The notes under the pieces are model-generated. The model was given only the letters and a program-made list of their open reading frames with translations, made no database searches and was not told the origin of the DNA. From Microcebus murinus (taxonomy: Eukaryota; Chordata; Mammalia; Primates; Cheirogaleidae): DNA of 64,000 nt. The stretch is from contig NC_134106.1 in assembly GCF_040939455.1 (NCBI RefSeq), positions 83,769,001 to 83,833,000 of the forward strand, in the 5' to 3' direction. Positions 58,268 to 64,000 of this stretch are shown in pieces; positions within the stretch are counted from its first letter, which is position 1, and each line of letters starts with the position of its first letter. The translations under genes and the position numbers were made by a program.

Positions 58268-58628
58268 AAATAACGATGGGCCGGGCGCTGTGGCTCACGC
58301 CTGTAATCCTAGCTCTTGGGAGGCCGAGGCGGGCGGATTGCTCAAGGTCAGGAGTTCAAAACCAGCCTGAGCAAGAGCGAGACCCCGTCTCTACTATAAA
58401 TAGAAAGAAATTAATTGGCCAACTGATATATATATAAAAAATTAGCCGGGCATGGTGGCGCATGCCTGTAGTCCCAGCTACCCGGGAGGCTGAGGCAGAA
58501 GGATCACTCGAGCCCAGGAGTTTGAGGTTGCTGTGAGCTAGGCTGTCGCCACGGCACTCACTCTAGCCTGGGCAACAAAGCGAGACTCTGTCTCAAAAAA
58601 AAAAAAAAAAAAAAAAAAATAACGATGG
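58268..58628 (+). mobile_element. Alu SINE (strepsirrhine type), well preserved
   Basis: Alu body 58280-58616 with identical 12-bp direct repeats aaataacgatgg (58268-58279 and 58617-58628). It has the AT-rich linker ('aaattaattggccaactga' and ta run), the 'cgccacggcactcactctagcc' right arm, and a pure A tail of about 25. One of the youngest-looking elements in the window. Confidence 0.97.
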
Positions 58629-60444
58629 CACAGGCTGAAACCTTGTGAATTGTCAAAGAATTAAAACATTTTAAAGTATTTTAAAAATATTTCTTTATTG
58701 GCTAAAAATATTTAAAGCTTTAAAAATGTTTCCAAACCTCAGCAGTAGAGGCCATGCCCAAATTTCTACCCAGGTGATGTTTTTGAAATGTGAAATATGC
58801 AAGCAGCCTTTTAAAAGGGAAAAAGAATGCCTTTCATGTTGGCCTTGCACGATTTCCATATGTTTTAGTAATCATGTAATACTGAATCCCTGGAAATGTG
58901 CAGGGATTCAAGGCTAAAGCTAACACATCATTCAGAGTTTTAAATAAACATATAATTTTTTTGGAAAACAGTATTCTGGAGGTTAATTTTCAATCTCTAC
59001 AATACTTGTCAGTCTTAAGGATGGAAACGTCTGCTTGACAGAGTTTGACACCTCTGTGAGGTCACACGGGATGAATCCTATCTCGGCCCACTCACTTGCA
59101 AGGAAGAAACACAAACAGCTGTAACCACTCACTTAAAAATACAGTGGCATTAATACAAATGATTGCAGACTTCAAACCCAAGAGCCGGGGTCCCATAGGA
59201 ACACAACTCCAAATCAAGCTTTTTGAAATCCGGTTTCAGAATATGACACATTGCTGCCTTCCCTTTGTGGGTTTACTTATTAGGAAACTGCATGTTAAAG
59301 ACGTGGGGGTGGAAATGAAGATTGGACTCTCATTCTTAAGCTGGTCAAATTCTCCTCATTCCAGAACCCGAGGTAGAGTATCGATGAGAAAAAGGCCGGG
59401 GTGGAGGGGGTATGGGCTTCCAGAGACAGGGACCATCCCACGTGATTCTCGTAAGACTTCCTGCGTGGGGGGCACCAGGCACACGGGCCTCCCGCCTTTC
59501 CCAGCTGGCCTCATCTTCTCCCCAGAAGTGCTCAGCTTCCAGCTCAGAAAAGATTGGACATAACTTGGAACCTTAGATCTTTAGCCAGTAACCATGTTTA
59601 TAGATGCTGAGGGATTGAGATCCTGCCTAGTTAGAGGCAAATCTCAGGCACTCATGGCAGCCATCAGGAATGAGATGGTCCAATTGTATCCAGTGAGATT
59701 TTCTCTGGAAACTGCAGGCATAAACATTATAATCTAAACACTGAGAGGTCACAGATCATGGTTTATATATTTCAGTTCTATTTGCAAAAACATAAAATTG
59801 AAGTAACTCGGCCATCCTGTTGGTGAGCAAGGCCATCTTAGAGCAGACATGCAAGATTTCTAAGTCAATCTTTCGAGGCCATGACAACTTTGCCCTTGGA
59901 CACAGGGACCCCAGGCTATGCTTTTTATAAATAGGGTTTGGGTATCATTGTCTTTTATTCTGGAGCCTTGCACAGTGCCTGGCCCAAAGCCAGTGTTCAA
60001 TAATTGTTCATACAACTAAACTGGGGAGCTTCCTAGCTGGTCTAGCTTGCTGGTTCATTATATATGTTGTTGCCATGCTAATCATTATGATACATAGTAT
60101 ATGAAAAGCATATGAACTGCCTCAATCAGTCCTCCAAAGCCCCTGTTTCAGGTCTTAGAACCTACTATTCTTTTTAATGTATCCTTTCTTTAATTCCGCA
60201 AGTATTTTATGAGCATGTTCTACATACCTGCAGTAGCACCCATTGATGAATAAGAAAGATCTGCCTACAAGAAACCCAGCATATACTATTAAACTGATTG
60301 ATAATTGTGATAACAGGGCATGTTGTAGGTGGGAATAGGACCAAGATGGAGTGGGGGGTCCCGGGCACCCTTTCACCCAACTCTACTGCTCCTCTCACCT
60401 GCGGGCTGCCCCAGGTCCTTGTCTCAATGCCTGACCTTTCAAAA
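58629..60444. other. No gene recognised; unique sequence
   Basis: An L2/MIR-type 3' end ('gcacagtgcctggcccaaag') lies near 59960-60015. A 155-residue plus frame at 59096-59563 has no recognisable domain and a poor start context. Confidence 0.5.
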
Positions 60445-60815
<371 letters not shown>

Positions 60816-60882
60816 CTATATATGGTAAAAAATAAATAAATGTTGGACGGACCAACACTGAAGTCAAGATGGGCAGTTTCCT

Positions 60883-61340
60883 CTTGTCATTTGCAAGGAC
60901 GTGGAGGAAGCTGGAGGACATTATGCTGAGTGCAGTCAGCCAAGCACAGGAAGACAAGTTCTGGGTCATCTCACTTACGGACGGGATCTCCTAGAGCCGA
61001 ACTGCCGACAGCAGAGATAGAATGGTGGTTCCCAGGGGCTGGGGAGGGTTGGGAAATGCTGGTCAGAGGATGTAGAGTTTTGGTGAAACAGGAGGAATAA
61101 GTTCAAGAGATGTAATGTACACCATGGTGACTATGATTAATAACAATATACTCAAAAATTGCCAAGAGAGTAGATTTTTAAGTGTTCTCACCACAAAAAA
61201 AATAAGAATTACGTGAGCTAATGCATATGTTAATTAGCTCCATCGAGCCATTCCCCAATGTATACATATTTCAAAACTTCATGTTGTACACCGTAGATAT
61301 ATCCAATTTTTATTTGTCAATTAAAAATTTAATGAATTAC
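60883..61340 (+). mobile_element. L1 3' end (L1M-like)
   Basis: 'ggaagctggaggacattatgc', 'gggtcatctcacttacgg', 'gaatggtggttcccaggggc' and 'gccattccccaatgtatac' run through the last part of ORF2 and the 3'UTR of an L1. No intact ORF. Confidence 0.85.
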
Positions 61341-62865
61341 AGAAAAATATTGGGAGAAATGAGCAGAACCAAGGGCTTTATCTTATTTTGGAATAGGGCA
61401 TGCAATATGTAAGTTGAGGAATATGCAAAAGTAGATGTTAATTTGATATTAAAATAAATTCATAAATAAATACAAATTTAAAAAGTAAAACTTGGAAGCT
61501 TTCCTGAAGGGACAGAGAAGAGAGAGGGACACAGGTTCTAACCACGTAGGCAATGGTGCATATTTAAAATTATTGGTAGGTACACAGGTGTGTGCTGTGT
61601 TTCTCTTTATGCCATGTTTGTGTCTTAAATAAGCCCCCCAAAATGTGCTTTTAAAAAGACCTTCTTTCACCTTTTCAATATTCCAAGCTACGACCCAGCA
61701 CCTGCAGCGGTCTCTATCTGAGGCCGGTAGGCCCTGCTTTCTCCCTGCTAATCCACGCTGCCGGGCACCTTGCGTTTTCTGCTCACGCCATGTCTACTTT
61801 GCACTCACAAAATACTCCTTCCCCAAACGAAGACAAACAAAAGCTCGCTTGTCTTCTACTTCCTTCTGACCTTGTCCAGAAAGATTGTCGTATGGCCCAC
61901 CCCCTTTTTTCTTAAAAGGGCCGTGTCCTTCAACAGTTTATCATCCCCAGACTGCATGAAACACTTTTAAGAAAACTGATGCCTGGCACAGGCTTCCCAC
62001 GGAACCGCCCTCTCCTCCTGCCGGGCAGAACTCTGCTCTGTGCTGCGTCTCGTTTGTGTTTGCTGTCTGTGACGGGGCGGAGCGCAGGGGGGTCAGTCTA
62101 CCTCTGCACGGCACTCCTCCCGTTTCTTGATTAACTGTCCAGGCTGTTTTCATCTCTGCACCCTTCCTTAGGTGCAGCGAAGCCCTACACGGCATCGTCA
62201 GGGATCCAAGATGAAGCTGTCCCAGCGAGGCCAGGCGCTGCTGCTCTGTCCCCAGCAATCTCTTGTCCTTTTCAGCTTTAGCATCGTATCAGGGGCCAGT
62301 CTAGGTTTCTTTTTGTTTGTTTATTTGTTTGTTTCCTTTTAACTCATCACCAAGAACAGCTCTAAGTCATGCAGACACCGAGATCCAACTGGGATTGGTT
62401 TTCTTTACATAGAACCCTGTTGTCACATCGAACTTCTGCCTTTCTGGACATTCATACAGCCCTATGTCTCTTTTCTTAGGACTCAGTTTTACCTCTTTGG
62501 TGCCATATTCCTTTCCTTGGAAAGCTCGTTCCACCTTGGAGCTTTACCATTTCAGTTTGTAGGCCTTTACTTATAAACCCATCCACTTGCAACATGCAGT
62601 TGAGATGGTTTCTTTTGCTGTCTCCACCGGCGGCAGCCCCCTTCCAGGAGGCTCCGGCTTTCCTGTGCCTGGCCCTGCTGCCGTGCAGCGCCACGCTCCG
62701 CACATACTTACTAGGGAAGCACAGCCAGATCCAGAATCAACTCGGCCTTTCCTCTTGCTCCCCGGTAACCCCTGCCTTCATGCCAGGACTGTGTCCTTGA
62801 AAACCATTTTAGCCTCAGGGACTTTTGTTCAAATGAAACGAAATAAGTATAAACCAGATAAGCTA
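61341..62865. other. No gene recognised; unique sequence
   Basis: Short frames on both strands near 61941-62258 and 62476-62800 have no recognisable product. A (TTTG)n-like run lies near 62308-62338. Confidence 0.5.
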
Positions 62866-63229
62866 CAAATACATGGACAAGGCCAGGCACTGTGGCTCTC
62901 GCCTGTAATCCTAGCACTCTGGGAGGCCAAGGGGGGTGGATCGCTCAAGGTCAGGAGTTCGAAACCAGCCTGAGCAAGAGTGAGACCCCCGTCTCTACTA
63001 AAAATACAAAGAAATTAATTGGACAACTAAAAATATATAGAAAAATTTAGCTGGGCATGGTGGCGCATGCCTGTAATCCCAGCTACTCGGGAGGCTGAGG
63101 CAGAAGGATTGCTTGAACCCAGGAGAGTCTGAGGTTGCTGTGAGCTAGGCTGATGCCACGGCACTCTAGCCAGGGCAACAGAGTGAGACTCTGTCCCAAA
63201 AACAAAAAACAAAACCAAACACATGGACG
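62866..63229 (+). mobile_element. Alu SINE (strepsirrhine type)
   Basis: Body about 62880-63215; imperfect direct repeats caaatacatggac (62866-62878) and caaacacatggac (about 63217-63229). AT-rich linker 'aaattaattggacaactaaa'. Confidence 0.94.
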
Positions 63230-63325
63230 ATTGTTATTTTTCTAAGTAGTCGCTCAAGCCCTTGTCTCATGTGTTAACCAAACAAATCCAGTATGTTCCT
63301 TATGAACTCTCCCTTCCAAAAGAAA

Positions 63326-63361
63326 ATAAACACATGCAACAACAATAACAACAACAACAAC
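63326..63361. repeat. (AAC)n microsatellite
   Basis: Run of aac/aat units between 'cacatgc' and 'atgtattcc'. Confidence 0.9.
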
Positions 63362-63363
63362 AT

Positions 63364-64000
63364 GTATTCCAGGAACCCAGGGGTGACCACCCAGAATCAC
63401 AGCCGGGCTACTTGCTGGCCACCTGCACTGCTATTGCAGCCACACCTCCAAGAGCACAGCGGACATCCACCCACTGCTGCCAGGAGCCTTCCCAGGGATG
63501 GAGTCCTTCACTGACCAACCAGGATTTCCAGACACAGGGAGTCCCCTGGGCCAAGGATGCTCCCCGACAGGGGCTCCCAGGGCCACTGTTCTGAGTGCTC
63601 GACTCAGTCCCCAAGCACAGCTGCCCCCAGTACTGCAGGGCCTCCCCACCACCATCTTTCCCTCCCTGGGCTCCATTCCGAAGTTCAGGCAGCTTTTCCT
63701 TTTGAACCTACAAAACACAAGGGGTCTGGCTGCCCTCAGCCCCTTCCCTAGACCATGGTGGCCCCCTATGGTTGCCCTCCTGGGTGAGGGTGCCTTGGTG
63801 AGTCCATCATGATGGAGAAAAAGAAAGATGTCAGAAGCTGGATCTCTGTGGAGGGCTCCTCACTGCACCAGAAAGGCTGACAAGTACAAGTCAACTCAAC
63901 TCAGCCTGCTGGGGCTGGTGGAGGGGACTCCTGGGAGCCCCAGGACTTCCCAAAGTAGCTCAGAAACAGCCACCCTAGTGGTGCTCATGTTTCCCCGGCC
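63364..64000. other. No gene recognised; GC-rich unique sequence to the window end
   Basis: Overlapping frames (63498-63812 plus, 63431-63718 minus) reflect GC content. No domain, exon or repeat is recognised. Confidence 0.5.

Overview
The window reads as a stretch of nuclear genome from a strepsirrhine primate, most likely a lemur. The main evidence is a set of dimeric Alu elements whose central linker is AT-rich (reading like aaattaattgg then a tatatata run) and whose right arm reads gctaggctgacgccacggcactcactctagcc. That arrangement is typical of lemur and galago Alus, not of human AluS or AluY. A young L1 3' end at 9162-9627 is unlike human L1 in its 3'UTR. I found no exon or protein-coding gene that I can support. 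The longest open frames (256 and 224 residues, overlapping on opposite strands near 20.0-20.7 kb) look like chance openings in GC- and purine-rich DNA, so I read the whole window as intergenic or deep-intronic sequence.

Layout. 0-5 kb: old L1 ORF2 fragments with a MaLR LTR scrap, then unique sequence and an antisense Alu. 5-12 kb: MIR and hAT relics, plus the first of three copies of a TA-flanked DNA transposon (8993-9931), itself split by a 5'-inverted L1. 12-24 kb: mostly unique GC-moderate sequence with MIR, MER5 and MLT1 relics. 24.3-25.7 kb: a plus-strand MLT1-like LTR holding both a minus-strand MLT1 LTR and transposon copy 2. 26.3 kb: a short hAT element. 28.7-29.1 kb: transposon copy 3. 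29.4-30.1 kb: L1/HAL1 ORF1-derived sequence. 32.9-35.5 kb: an MST-type LTR, a 600-bp TG-rich array, and an MLT1 split by a MER2. 36.6-37.4 kb: a minus-strand solo LTR with 24-bp CCAAT-box repeats, into which a second, IAP/ERVK-like solo LTR has inserted. 41.5-41.9 kb: a poly(A)-tailed retrocopy of unknown parent on the minus strand. 44-64 kb: six further Alus, an interrupted MER1, several old L1 3' ends and long unique stretches.

Most notable items: (1) the three-copy Tc1/mariner-type non-autonomous family, which keeps an open reading frame resembling the acidic tail of a transposase; (2) the nested pair of solo LTRs with clean target-site duplications; (3) the multi-layer nesting at 24.3-25.7 kb, which allows the empty target site to be reconstructed; (4) an unidentified 422-bp insert within MER1. 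Family names come from recognising consensus-like stretches by eye; no database search was run.
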